From: Miltoncostaea sp963770865
GTDB lineage: Bacteria; Actinomycetota; Thermoleophilia; Miltoncostaeales; Miltoncostaeaceae
Direction: 5' to 3'
Length of the DNA stretch: 64,000 nt
NCBI GenBank assembly: GCA_963770865.1
Contig: CAVYRD010000012.1
Span: 62,001-126,000, forward strand
Shown here: piece by piece, positions 27,956 through 36,649 of the stretch
How the letters are laid out: each line of letters starts with the position of its first letter
Numbering within the stretch: position 1 is the first letter of the stretch
The notes under the pieces: model-generated
Told to the model about the DNA's origin: nothing
Databases searched by the model: none
What the model saw: the letters and a program-made list of their open reading frames with translations, nothing else
Translations under genes and position numbers: made by a program

Positions 27956-28683
27956 GCTGGGCCGCCCACGACCTCGAGCCCTACCTCTTCCGCGCCAAGC
28001 TCGGCGGGGTCATCAGCCTGCCGCTCTGCCTGCTCGGCTCGTACTCGCCGGACATCATGACCAAGTGGGCCGTCTACGGGCTCGGGTTCTCGAAGCACGA
28101 GGCCCTGGTCTCCGACCCGGTCCAGCTGCACCGCGGCTTCCCGGGCGTCGGCTTCACCCACTCGCTGGCGTTCGGCATGGCGCTGGCCGGGATCATCCTC
28201 CTGCTGAGCCGCAACTGGATGTGGGCGTTCTCGTTCCTGCTCGGCGCATGGGCCCACGTCTTCAGCGACACGCTCGACTCGGTCGGCGTGATGCTCTTCT
28301 TCCCCTTCAGCACCTGGCACCTGCACTTCGACGTCTGGCAGTACGTCGGCGAAGCCGGGCGAAAGCAGGACGCGATCGCCTACTACACGTCGCTGGGAGG
28401 GGTCTGGGACCTGCTCTGGGCGGGGTGGCTGGCGATGCACTGGCGCATGTTCACCGCGAGCCACTTCCACGGCGAGATCGTCCCGCGCGACTCGTTCTGG
28501 CTGTGGATGCGGACCAAGGTGAGCGACCCGGTGATGCTGACCGTCTACCGCGCGAGCGCCTTCTTCGGCGTGGCGTCGATCCTCGGCTGGTACGTCTGGG
28601 CGCTGTTCGTCAACGACTTCCAGTCGGCCCTGGACTGGTCCATCGGCGGTCCTCAGTGGGCGCCCCGCGTCGGGCCCCCCTGA
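27952..28683 (+). CDS. Membrane-bound metal-dependent hydrolase family protein (YdjM/PF04307-like)
   Basis: A 243-residue protein with about five spans. HRGFPGVGFTHSLAFGMAL and GAWAHVFSDTLDSVGVMLFFPF carry the His and Asp residues found in the putative metal site of the LexA-binding, inner-membrane-associated hydrolase family, whose function is poorly known. GTG 27952 overlaps the previous stop. The C-terminal half (TWHLHFDVWQY, GGVWDLLWAGW) is Trp-rich. It converges on the GT-C-like gene with 6 bases between stops. Confidence 0.7.
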   Translation: MSWAAHDLEPYLFRAKLGGVISLPLCLLGSYSPDIMTKWAVYGLGFSKHEALVSDPVQLHRGFPGVGFTHSLAFGMALAGIILLLSRNWMWAFSFLLGAWAHVFSDTLDSVGVMLFFPFSTWHLHFDVWQYVGEAGRKQDAIAYYTSLGGVWDLLWAGWLAMHWRMFTASHFHGEIVPRDSFWLWMRTKVSDPVMLTVYRASAFFGVASILGWYVWALFVNDFQSALDWSIGGPQWAPRVGPP

Positions 28684-28689
28684 GCCGCC

Positions 28690-30390
28690 CTACTGGGTGA
28701 CGGGGACGGCCCCCGGCGCGGGCGGTCCGTACACCGGCGAGCCGCAGCCGCCCGAGCTGCCGAGCACGGCGCCCACGAAGGTGCCGAGCCGCACGTCGAA
28801 GGTCAGCCGCACGATCCCCGGGTCGCTCACCCGCAGGTCGGTGCCCCAGGGCTCGCGCGGCTCGGCGCACGCCGTGCCCTCCGCGACGCTCCAGTAGGGC
28901 GTGTAGCGCAGGCGCAGCCGGTAGGTGCCCGGGCGGTCCACCCGCAGCGTCACCGCGTTGGAGGTCAGCGACAGCACCGAGATGCCGTCGGCCGGCGTCG
29001 CGATCGGGGTGGGGTCGGGAAGGGCGAAGACGGTCCAGCCGCCGATGCTCGCCACCTCCTCGAGCCCCGACTCGCCCGAGCGCAGCAGCTTGGCCTCGTT
29101 GGTCGCGCTGTAGTCGAGCGGGTCGTCGGGCAGGAACACGTAGTGCACGCCGGTGCGCCGCAGCCAGCGGTCGTACGAGCGCGCGGTCAGCGTGCCGTAG
29201 AGCACCGCGTTCGCCGGGAAGTCGTCCTGGCGGAACCAGCCGCGCGCCAGCGGCACGCCGCGGCGCGCGAGGTAGTACGCCTCCCAGTTGTCGGCCGTGG
29301 CGACCACCTGCACGCGGTAGTCCTTCTCCGGGTGCGCGGCCAGCCAGGAGATGACCGGGTACCAGAAGGTCTCGTCCTGGGCGCGCGACTCGGTGGCCGT
29401 CCGCCAGCCTGCCACGGCGGGCAGGGCCTGCCACATGAAGGCCACCGCCAGGCAGGCCAGCACGATGCCGCGCGGCCGGAAGCCGCGGGCCGACATCGGC
29501 AGCAGCAGCAGCGGAACGCCCATCAGCAGCATCAGCCGCACGGCGTTGCCGCCGACCGGCGAGGACAGCGCGAACGCCAGCGCGCCGAGCATCCCGTAGC
29601 CCACGAAGACCGCGCGCAGGTGGCGCTGCTCGGGAAGGCCGCGGGTCAGCAGCAGCCCGGCCATGCAGAAGGCCGCGATCGCCAGGGCGTCCTTGGGGTC
29701 GAACGGGTACTGGGCGCCGCCGCTCGAGAACCCGCGCAGGAGGATGCCCTGCGCGCCGCCGACGGCCGCCGCGCCGATCGCCAGGGCCACGTTGGCCGGC
29801 GAGCGCCACCAGCCCGGCGTGGTGAGGGCGACGGCCGCCAGCACGACGAGCAGGAAGGCCAGCGCGAGCGGGTGCGCCAGTGCGGTCAGGAGGATGGCGG
29901 CGAAGGTGAGGGTGCGGCGCCCGGCGTCCAGCGCCACCAGCGCGGCCATCGCGAAGGCCAGCCCGAGCAGGAACGGGTAGGTGCCGGCGACGACGGCCAG
30001 CGGCACCAGCGCGGCGAAGGCCAGCGCGGGCCCGGTCGCCAGGGCCGGCCAGCGGCGGCGCAGCAGGGCCGCGAACCCGGCGCCGGCGCCGGCGCACGAC
30101 ATGCTCACGACGGTCACGGGGTGAAGCAGCGCGGCCAGCGGATAGAAGAGCAGGCTGTAGTTCACCTGCGCGTAGCGGCCCGAGTACCAGAAGTTGTCCC
30201 AGAGCTGCCAGCCGTGGTCGCGCCAGGCCTGGGTCAGGTAGAGGTGCGCCGCCTGGTCGCCGCCGGGCGGTCCGAACAGCATCAGGGCGAGTGCCAGCAG
30301 GCCGGCCACGGCGCCCGCGCCCAGGGGGGAGCCTCCGGCGCGCGCGGCCCGGACGACTCGTGCCCTCAGCCTCTCGCGATCGACCGTCAT
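28690..30390 (-). CDS. Large GT-C-like membrane protein of unknown function
   Basis: A 566-residue protein with about twelve hydrophobic segments in the first 400 residues and a soluble, outward C-terminal domain rich in beta strands (VTLRVDRPGTYRLRLRYTPYW). The first external loop GPPGGDQAAHLYLTQAWRDHGWQLWDNFWYSGRY has the acidic and aromatic residues seen in GT-C glycosyltransferases. ATG 30390 is the start. It lies alone between the convergent hydrolase gene and the penicillin-binding protein gene. Assignment as a transferase is tentative. Confidence 0.7.
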   Translation of the reverse strand: MTVDRERLRARVVRAARAGGSPLGAGAVAGLLALALMLFGPPGGDQAAHLYLTQAWRDHGWQLWDNFWYSGRYAQVNYSLLFYPLAALLHPVTVVSMSCAGAGAGFAALLRRRWPALATGPALAFAALVPLAVVAGTYPFLLGLAFAMAALVALDAGRRTLTFAAILLTALAHPLALAFLLVVLAAVALTTPGWWRSPANVALAIGAAAVGGAQGILLRGFSSGGAQYPFDPKDALAIAAFCMAGLLLTRGLPEQRHLRAVFVGYGMLGALAFALSSPVGGNAVRLMLLMGVPLLLLPMSARGFRPRGIVLACLAVAFMWQALPAVAGWRTATESRAQDETFWYPVISWLAAHPEKDYRVQVVATADNWEAYYLARRGVPLARGWFRQDDFPANAVLYGTLTARSYDRWLRRTGVHYVFLPDDPLDYSATNEAKLLRSGESGLEEVASIGGWTVFALPDPTPIATPADGISVLSLTSNAVTLRVDRPGTYRLRLRYTPYWSVAEGTACAEPREPWGTDLRVSDPGIVRLTFDVRLGTFVGAVLGSSGGCGSPVYGPPAPGAVPVTQ

Positions 30391-30460
30391 CACCCCGCGG
30401 GATACCCCACCACCACGCCGGTCGATCCTAGACCCCTCCCGCGCGCATGGCGATACGCGG

Positions 30461-32682
30461 CTACGGGGTGGTCGGGGGCGGCGGCGTGGGCGTGGTCGGC
30501 GGGGCCGGGGGAGGCGTCGCGGGCGCCGTCGGGGTCGGCGGCGGCGGGGTCGGGGCCGGCGTGGACGTCGGCGGCGGCGCCACGGTCGTCGGCGGCGGGG
30601 TGGGCGGCGGCGCCTGGGCGGTCGAGGGCGGCGGCGCCTGGGCCGGCGTGGTGTTCGTGGTCGACTTGGTCCACGTGGCGTCGACTTCGTCGAGGCGGCC
30701 GAGGAGGTCGAGTTGGCCTCGCCGGCGGCCTGGTGAAGTCGCTCGAGAACGGGCGACCAGCTGACCGGATCGCTCGGCAGCGGGAACGACGGCGAGCCGC
30801 CGTCGCGGCCCACGACCACGCTCATGAAGTCGTGCCAGATCTGCGGCGGGGAAGGTGCCGCCGGCCACGGCGATGCCGTGGACGCTGGTCATCGTAGCGC
30901 TTCACGCCGTCGGAGTTGGGGTAGCCCGACCCACACGGCGGTCGAGTACTTCGGCGTGTAGCCGACGAACCAGGCGTCCACGATAGTCGCTGGTCGTGCC
31001 GGTCTTGCCGCCGGCCGGCACGCCGATGTTGGCCGCGACGCCCGTGCCGCCCGTGGATGTTGTTCTGCAGGATGCGCGCGACCTCGTAGGCCACGCCGTC
31101 GGAGAAGGCGCGGTCGCGCTCGGGGGCGAAGTTGTCCACGTCGCCGTTCGGCTTGACGATCTTCGAGATCGCGAGCGGGGCGACGCGGTAGCCGCCGTTC
31201 GACAGCGGCGCGTAGGCGTCGGCCATGTCGAGCGGCGTCACCTCGCCGGAGCCGAGGCCGATCGACGCCACGTCCGGCAGGTTGCGCTCCTTCGGGATCC
31301 CCATGTCGTACGCCGTCTCGATGACGTTCTCGGGGCCGACGTCGAGCGTCAGCTGCTGGAAGACCGAGTTGTCGGAGCTGAGGAGCGCCGAGGCGATCGG
31401 GATCGCGCCGCGGTACGTGTGCGAGTAGGTCTGGACGTCGATCAGGCCGTAGTGGGGGTCGTGAAGTTCGAGCGGCTTGCTGCCGTAGAGCGTGGTGTAC
31501 GGGTTGATCCCGTGGCGGATCGCCTGGGTCAGCACGAAGGTCTTGAACGTCGATCCGGGCTGGCGCAGGGCCTGCGTCGCCAGGTTGAACTGGCTGTCCG
31601 TGCTGAAGCTCTGGCTCGAGGCCATCGCGCGGATGTAGCCCTTGTGGGAGTCGACCATCACCACGGCCGCGGCCGGGTCGGTGTCGGCGTAGAGGTGCCC
31701 TTGATGGAGCGCCGGGCGGCCGCCTGCAGGGCCGGGTCGATGGTCGTGTAGACCTTGAAGCCGCCCTGCTGCACCTTCTTCTCGCCGTAGCGGTCGATCA
31801 GCTGCTGGCGCACGTACTCGAAGAAGTACTCCTCGCGCTTGCGCTTGTAGGCCGTGCCGCGCTTGAGCGATATGCCCGACTTCATCGCCTTGTCCGCGAG
31901 CTCGCGGGAGATGTAGCCCTGGTCGGCCATCTGGTCGAGCACCAGGTTGCGCCGCGCGCGCGCCGAGTCCGGGTTGGAGAACGGGTTGTAGCTCGTGGGC
32001 GCCTGGGGCAGGCCCGCCAGCAGCGCGGCCTGGGGGAGGTTGATCTCCCAGACGTGCTTGTCGAAGTACGTCAGCGAGGCGGCCTCGACGCCGATGGCGT
32101 TCTGGCCGTAGAAGACGCCGTTCAGGTACTTCGTGAGGATCTCGTCCTTGGTGTACTTCTTCTCGTACTGGTAGGCGAGGTACGCCTCCTGGATCTTCTT
32201 CGAGAGCGTCCGCCCGGCCGACGGGTCGTAGAGGTTCTTGGCGAGCTGCATCGTGATCGTGCTGCCGCCCTGGCTGGCCGAGCCGCTCTCGAGGTCCTTC
32301 ACCGCGGCGCCGAGCAGGCGGTAGTAGTCCACGCCGTGGTGCTCGTAGAAGCGCTTGTCCTCGATCGCGACCGTCGCGTCCTTCAGGACCTGCGGGATCT
32401 GCTTGCTGCGCGACCACGGTGCGGTTGGTCTCGCCGGCGATGATCCCGAGGAGGCTTGTTGTCCTTGTCGTAGATGCGGGTGTTCTGCCCGAGGCGGATC
32501 TCCGGCAGGCCGCCGTCCTCCAGGTTCAGGTCCTGCGCCACGGTGTGGACCGCGTACGCGGACACCAGCACCACGCCGCCGAGCATCGCCGCGAACATCC
32601 CGCCGATGATCAGCAGCAGGTTGGTGCGGCGCCGGCTGGCCCGGCGCTGGCGGCCGCGGCGGCGGCGGCGCAGGTCGCTCAC
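30461..32682 (-). CDS. Class A penicillin-binding protein (PBP1A type), about nine frame shifts
   Basis: A bifunctional murein synthase of about 738 residues. Order: basic N-terminus; membrane anchor (LLLIIGGMFAAMLGGVVLV); family 51 glycosyltransferase with VAIEDKRFYEHHGVD and GGSTITMQLAKNLYD; transpeptidase with PGSTFKTF (SxxK serine), SSDNSVFQQ (SxN) and AGGKTGTTSD (KTG); and a long Pro/Thr tail ending in repeated PPP. The frame breaks near 32453, 32411, 31697, 31050, 30983, 30927, 30897, 30845 and about 30680. Seven are extra bases and two missing ones, and the 2222-base length agrees. All catalytic motifs are intact once joined. It is probably functional and needed for cell-wall growth. 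Confidence 0.85.
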
Positions 32683-33155
32683 GGGGCCGTCGCCGGCAGG
32701 GGCCGGATGTTCCAGGCCACGCGGCCCGAGTGGTAGTCGAGGAGGCCGATCATCTGCTGCGGCCCGTTGCGGACCCGGCCGCGCACGACCCAGCCCAGGC
32801 GCGAGAGCGGCGCGGCGACGCGGTCGTCCGGCGCGGGGCTCGTCCCGCCGGGCGGCACGGGCACGGCGAAGGCGCCGTCCTGGTAGACGAGCTCGACGCT
32901 GTCGGCCAGGGGGCTCCCGGCCCAGACGTCACGGGCGCGGTCCAGCGCCACGTCGGACGTGCCGAGGCGCGCGCCCCGGGACAGCCGGATGGCGTGGTAG
33001 ACGAACTTCCAGCCGCGATCGACCCTCGCAATACCGACCTCCGCCCCACCGGGCCCATCCGCGTAGTGACGTGCCACGAGCACCGGGACCCACAGTCCGA
33101 TGAGGATCACGACGATCCCGGCGGCGAGGACGACCCGCGCGCGCGTTCCGCGCAT
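32679..33155 (-). CDS. Single-span membrane protein upstream of PBP
   Basis: A 158-residue unknown protein: an N-terminal span (VVLAAGIVVILIGLWVPVLVA) then an outward alpha/beta domain. ATG 33155 follows a GGAGGGGGG ribosome site, and TATAAT lies about 25 bases further upstream. Its stop overlaps the PBP start (ATGA), so the two proteins are probably made together. It may be a cell-wall-synthesis partner, but no family is recognised. Confidence 0.7.
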   Translation of the reverse strand: MRGTRARVVLAAGIVVILIGLWVPVLVARHYADGPGGAEVGIARVDRGWKFVYHAIRLSRGARLGTSDVALDRARDVWAGSPLADSVELVYQDGAFAVPVPPGGTSPAPDDRVAAPLSRLGWVVRGRVRNGPQQMIGLLDYHSGRVAWNIRPLPATAP

Positions 33156-33185
33156 CACATCCCCCCTCCGCCGCACGGCGCGCGA

Positions 33186-33199
33186 TTATAGACCGGCCT
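33186..33199. promoter_or_regulatory. Shared AT core of divergent promoters
   Basis: The island GATTATAGACC reads TATAAT on the minus strand toward the 33155 gene and TATAGA on the plus strand, 7 bases before GTG 33200. It is one of very few AT-rich spots in the window. The two -10 elements overlap, so the divergent transcripts probably compete for RNA polymerase. Confidence 0.6.
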
Positions 33200-33898
33200 G
33201 TGGAGAACCCCGCCGCCGCCCGGTCCCCCGTCGAGGCAGTTCTCCTCGACGCCTATGGAACCCTGCTCGACCTGCCCGATCCGGTGCCGCGCCTGCGCGC
33301 CCTGCTGGCGGACGCCGGGCACCCGCACCCGCCCGAGCGGGTGCGCGCCGCGCTCCGCGCCGAGATCGCCTTCTACCGCGCCCACCACGACCGCGGCCGC
33401 GACCCGGCGTCCCTGCGGCAGCTGCGGCGCGAGTGCGCGGCGGTGCTGGCCGAGGGCTCTCGGCGACGCGCCGCCGCCCGACCGCCTCGCGCCGATCCTC
33501 GTCGACAGCCTGCGCTTCGCCCTCTTCCCCGACGTCCTTCCCGCCCTCGACGCGCTCCGCGCCGCGGGGGTGCGCCTGGCCGTCGTGAGCAATTGGGATT
33601 GCAGCCTGGAGGGCGTGCTGACGGGGCTCGGCGTCGCCGACCGCTTCGACGTCGTGTCCGCCAGCGCCGTCGTCGGCGCGGCCAAGCCCGACCCGGCGAT
33701 CTTCGCCCACGCGCTCGGGGCCCTCGGGGTGGCGCCCGCGAACGCCCTCCACTGCGGCGATCTGCCGGAGAAGGACTGCGTCGGCGCGCGCGCGCCGGGG
33801 TGCGCGCGGTGCTGATCGACCGGCGCGGCGTCCATACCGGGGGCCAGTGTCCGGCCGTCCCGAGCCTCACCGATCTGGCCCGCTGGACAACCGCCTGA
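33200..33898 (+). CDS. HAD-family hydrolase, two frame shifts
   Basis: A 232-residue haloacid-dehalogenase-fold hydrolase. LLDAYGTLLD (residues 15-24) carries the nucleophile Asp17, LAVVSNWDCSLEGVL is motif II (Ser), AAKPDPAIFAHAL motif III (Lys) and LHCGDLPEKDCVGARAPG motif IV. It probably removes phosphate from a small metabolite. GTG 33200 follows TATAGA by 7 bases. An extra base near 33463 and a missing base in the GC repeat near 33790 break the frame, and they cancel (699 bases). Confidence 0.83.
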   Translation: MENPAAARSPVEAVLLDAYGTLLDLPDPVPRLRALLADAGHPHPPERVRAALRAEIAFYRAHHDRGRDPASLRQLRRECAAVLAEGSRRRAAARPPRADPRRQPALRPLPRRPSRPRRAPRRGGAPGRREQLGLQPGGRADGARRRRPLRRRVRQRRRRRGQARPGDLRPRARGPRGGARERPPLRRSAGEGLRRRARAGVRAVLIDRRGVHTGGQCPAVPSLTDLARWTTA

Positions 33899-34009
33899 AG
33901 GAAATGCGTTTCGCACCGACGAAATCGTCGCTTCCGCAATGCCTTTCGGTGTATGGTTGCCGCGTCCTGGCGACCCACCACACACCGGGATGACCTTGGT
34001 GACTGCGGG

Positions 34010-35132
34010 ATGAGAACGGCGCGGCCCCTGACGATGCTCGGCTCCGCCTGGCTGCGGACCCTCGTCCTCGCGCTCCTGCTCGCTCTCGCGCTCCCGGCGA
34101 TGGCCCTCGCCGACGACGCCACGGCGACGGCCGACCCGGCCGCCGCGCAGCAGCCGGCCGCGACGACCGACGGCGCCTCGGGCGCCGCCGCCACGGACAC
34201 CGACGGCCGGCACCACGGATCCCGCGGCGACGACCGACACCGCGGCCGGCACCACCGGACCGACGGCCCCGGCGCCGGCGACTGACCCGGTCCCGCCGCC
34301 GGCCCCCGCGGACCCGGTCGCCACGGCGCCGCCCGCCGCGGACCCGACTCCGGCCCCGCCTGCCGACCCGCTGCCCGCGGACCACCACGCCGCCGGTCGC
34401 CGCCAGGCCGCCGCCCGCCGCCGACGCACGCTCGCCGATCGTCCTGCCGCCGGCTCCGGTCGTCGAGGTCCCGCCGGTGGTGCTGACGCCGATCGAGCCC
34501 CCGGCGCCGATCGAGCTCGTCCCCGGTGGTCCCTCCGCCGGGTGGGATCGTGACCCCGCCCCCGGCGCCGTCGCTGCCCACCCCGGCCAGCTCGGCCGCG
34601 GTGGTCGAGGCCGCCGTGACCCACGTGGCCGCGCCGGCGGACGCGCCGCCGCCGATCCCTCCGACCCCCGGCGTCGCGTCGGCGCTCGGCATCCCGAACG
34701 CGCCCCCGGCCGTCTCGATCGGCCCGCCGCAGGCGCCGGTCCTCGCCGCAATCCACGCGGCGACGCCCGCGACCGACGCGGTCCGCCCGTCGCCCGGTGA
34801 CGCCTTCCGCACGGCCATCTCCGGTCCGCCCACGGCCCACGACGGCCGCCTCGACGGACCCCTCCGACTTCGCGGCCAACCTGCCGCCTCCCCAGATGGT
34901 CGCGCCGATCGGCCCGGCTCCCGCGGGCTCCAGCCTGCTGGCCGTGCTGGCCGGCTACGTGCTGCCCGGCGGCGGCGGCGCCCCGGCCTCGACGCTGGTG
35001 CTGTTCATCGTCGTCGGCCTGATCCTCGGGATCGGGCTGGCCGGCGCCCCGCGCGGCTACGAGCGCCTGGCGCTCGGCCGCCTCGTGGGCGCCTCCGACG
35101 GCCACTCCCTGGCGGTGCCCAGGCCCGGCTGA
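34010..35132 (+). CDS. Pro/Ala/Thr-rich secreted protein with C-terminal membrane span, four frame shifts
   Basis: About 373 residues. A signal peptide (LRTLVLALLLALALPAMALA) is followed by some 250 residues of low-complexity Ala, Pro and Thr with repeated PAxTDP and PPP, then TDPSDFAANLPPPQMVAPIGP and a span STLVLFIVVGLILGIGLAGAP near the C-terminus. This is the layout of a wall-spanning, membrane-anchored stalk protein; no sortase LPxTG motif is visible. Single extra bases near 34203, 34380, 34525 and 34845 break the frame; four insertions fit the 1123-base length. ATG 34010 is the start. Function unknown. Confidence 0.6.
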
Positions 35133-35256
35133 GCCGTTTCCCTCCCGGAAGACGTGCGCCCTCATATCCCGGCGCACCCATCTCTTCCGGACATCGCGCC
35201 CCGCGCTCGGGCCACCCGGTCCGCGCGCTCACCTTTCGCGAGATGGGAAACGACAG

Positions 35257-35676
35257 ATGCAGCCGATGCAGATCCTGGTTCTCGGCCCCGAGGGGGCCGG
35301 CCGCTCCGCCCTCGAGGAGACCCTCACCCGCCTGGGCTACGTGGTCATGGCCGCCGAGGCGCGCCCGCACCGCACCCCGCCCACCTCGGGCGACATCGTG
35401 ATGCTCGACCTGCGCGGCGAGGACGCCGACTGGCGCGAGCTGGCCGAGGGCCTCCAGACCGACGAGCGCCCGATGATGATCATCTCCGAGCGCCCCCGGC
35501 GCCTGGTCACCAGCCTCGCCTCGCGGCCGGCCGGCACCATGCTGCTCACCGGCGCCGAGTCCGACGCCGGCTACAAGGTCGCCCTGGCCGTCTGCCAGGC
35601 CCTGCGCAAGAGCGCCCTCGACCGCGCCGCCGCCCGCCCCCGCCGCGGCGCCGCCGCGCGCGTGGCCGCCCTCTAG
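35257..35676 (+). CDS. Receiver-like (REC fold) protein of unknown function
   Basis: A 139-residue protein beginning MQILVLGPEGAGRSALEETL. GYVVMAAEARP, DIVMLDLRGEDADW and RPMMIISERPR follow the strand order of response-regulator receiver domains. LDL holds an Asp in the phospho-acceptor position, but the downstream Lys is not clearly present. No output domain follows, only a basic Ala/Arg tail. ATG 35257 or 35266 may be the start. It may be an atypical single-domain receiver. Confidence 0.6.
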   Translation: MQPMQILVLGPEGAGRSALEETLTRLGYVVMAAEARPHRTPPTSGDIVMLDLRGEDADWRELAEGLQTDERPMMIISERPRRLVTSLASRPAGTMLLTGAESDAGYKVALAVCQALRKSALDRAAARPRRGAAARVAAL

Positions 35677-35693
35677 TCATGAGTCAGAGACGC

Positions 35694-35780
35694 AATTCCC
35701 GATCGGCCCGGGCTGCGAGCAGCACGGACGCTGCGGTCCTCCCCTCAGGAGAGGCGCACCCCGGGCCGTCGATCGGGATT
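35694..35780. terminator. Large imperfect hairpin between convergent genes
   Basis: The arm at 35694-35712 (AATTCCCGATCGGCCCGGG) pairs with 35760-35780 (CCCGGGCCGTCGATCGGGATT) except for a small bulge. A second stem, CCTCCCCTCAGGAGAGG, lies inside. It fills the gap between the convergent receiver-like and csoR-like genes and is the likely bidirectional terminator. No U-tract is seen. Confidence 0.55.
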
Positions 35781-35787
35781 CGCCGCC

Positions 35788-36066
35788 CTACTTCGCCAGG
35801 GTGGCGAACCTCAGGAACGTGGCGACGGCGTCCTCGAACTGCTCCGCGCAGTCACGCTTCTCCGTCGGCCACGCACGTGCGCAGCCGCTCGAGATCAGGT
35901 GCAGTCCGACCTGATCGACGGCGGCCTTCACGGCCGCGAGCTGGGTGAGCACCTTCTGGCAGTCGGCGCCCTCCTCCAGCATGCGCTGGACGCCGCGCAG
36001 CTGGCCCTCGGCGCGGCGGAGCCGCACCACCAGCTGAGTGGACTCCGGGCGAGCGGTGGTCGACAC
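35788..36066 (-). CDS. CsoR/FrmR-family (metal- or persulfide-sensing) repressor
   Basis: A 92-residue all-helical repressor starting at GTG 36066. VVRLRRAEGQLRGVQRMLEEGADCQKVLTQLAAVKAA is the family core with the first sensing Cys. The following segment reads GLHLISSGCARAWPTEKRDC in frame. A neighbouring frame gives ERLRTCVADGEA, which matches the family far better (EHLRHCVADA), so one missing and one later extra base probably distort about 14 residues. With that reading the copper-ligand His is Arg, as in persulfide-sensing CstR. It ends a trxB-trxA-fmdB-csoR operon with a matching operator at 37652. Confidence 0.82.
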   Translation of the reverse strand: MSTTARPESTQLVVRLRRAEGQLRGVQRMLEEGADCQKVLTQLAAVKAAVDQVGLHLISSGCARAWPTEKRDCAEQFEDAVATFLRFATLAK

Positions 36067-36074
36067 CGTCGCTC

Positions 36075-36315
36075 CTAGTGCCCGCAGCCGCAGGAGCCGC
36101 CGCAGCAGCCCCCGCCCCCGCCGCCGAACCCGACGACCGTCGGCGCGGCGCCCTCGCCCTCTGGCGGGCCGGGCGGTCACGAAGCCGGTGAACAGCTGCC
36201 GGGCGCCGGGCGCCCCGCACTCGGGACAGACGCGGTCCTCGTCGCGCAGGAAGCCCTGACGGAACGCCTCGAAGGGGTGGTCGCAGGACTCGCAGGCCAG
36301 GTCGTAGCTCGGCAT
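36075..36315 (-). CDS. FmdB-family zinc-ribbon protein, one frame shift
   Basis: About 79 residues starting at ATG 36315. YDLACESCDHPFEAFRQG and RVCPECGAPGARQLFTGF hold the CxxC pairs of the FmdB/CxxC_CxxC_SSSS zinc ribbon. An extra base near 36165 breaks the frame; restored, the tail is PTVVGFGGGGGCCGGSCGCGH, the Gly/Cys-rich end typical of the family. It lies between csoR and trxA, 5 bases from the latter. Family members are linked to metal or amide metabolism, but the function is unclear. Confidence 0.78.
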
Positions 36316-36320
36316 GCCGG

Positions 36321-36647
36321 CTACTCCAGCCCGAGGGCCTGCTCGAGCTGGGCCTTCGGCATCGCGCCCACGGCGTGACGCGCGAGCTGGCCGTGCTCGA
36401 AGAGGCCGAGGAACGGGATGCCCTGGACGTTGTAGCGCTGGGCGATCGCGGCGTGCTCGTCGACGTTGAGCTTGCCGACCACGAGGGTCTCGCCTCGCTC
36501 CTTGGCGATCTGCTCCACGACCGGGCCGATCATCCGGCACGGACCGCACCACTCGGCCCAGAAGTCCACCAGCACCGGCTTCTCGTTCTCCAGGACGGTG
36601 CCCTGGAAGTTGTCCACCGTGATCTCGATCACGTCGTCCTCGGCCAT
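36321..36647 (-). CDS. trxA: Thioredoxin
   Basis: A 108-residue thioredoxin with VDFWAEWCGPCRMIGPVVEQIA (active Cys34 and Cys37), VGKLNVDEHAAIAQRYNVQGIPFLGLFEHG (cis-Pro loop GIPF) and a normal C-terminal helix. It reduces protein disulfides in the cytoplasm. ATG 36647 is the start, 2 bases after the trxB stop, so the reductase and thioredoxin are co-expressed. Confidence 0.96.
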   Translation of the reverse strand: MAEDDVIEITVDNFQGTVLENEKPVLVDFWAEWCGPCRMIGPVVEQIAKERGETLVVGKLNVDEHAAIAQRYNVQGIPFLGLFEHGQLARHAVGAMPKAQLEQALGLE

Positions 36648-36649
36648 CT

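Noticed and set aside
30447..30764. Gly/Val-rich plus-strand frame
   Set aside because: It is the complement of the Pro/Thr-rich tail of the penicillin-binding protein; Gly repeats follow from CCG/ACC codons on the other strand.
30461..32682. Programmed ribosomal frameshifting as an explanation for the breaks
   Set aside because: Nine breaks in one gene, with no repeated slippery heptamer and mixed direction, do not fit programmed shifting.
33899..34009. Possible cyclic di-AMP or other riboswitch before the secreted protein gene
   Set aside because: The gap is AT-richer and has a small dyad, CGACGA-AA-TCGTCG, at 33917-33930, but no recognised riboswitch core could be aligned and it is short.
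34010..35132. Sortase-anchored surface protein
   Set aside because: The C-terminal span is present, but no LPxTG-like motif precedes it and a 25-30 residue tail follows it, which does not fit a sorting signal.
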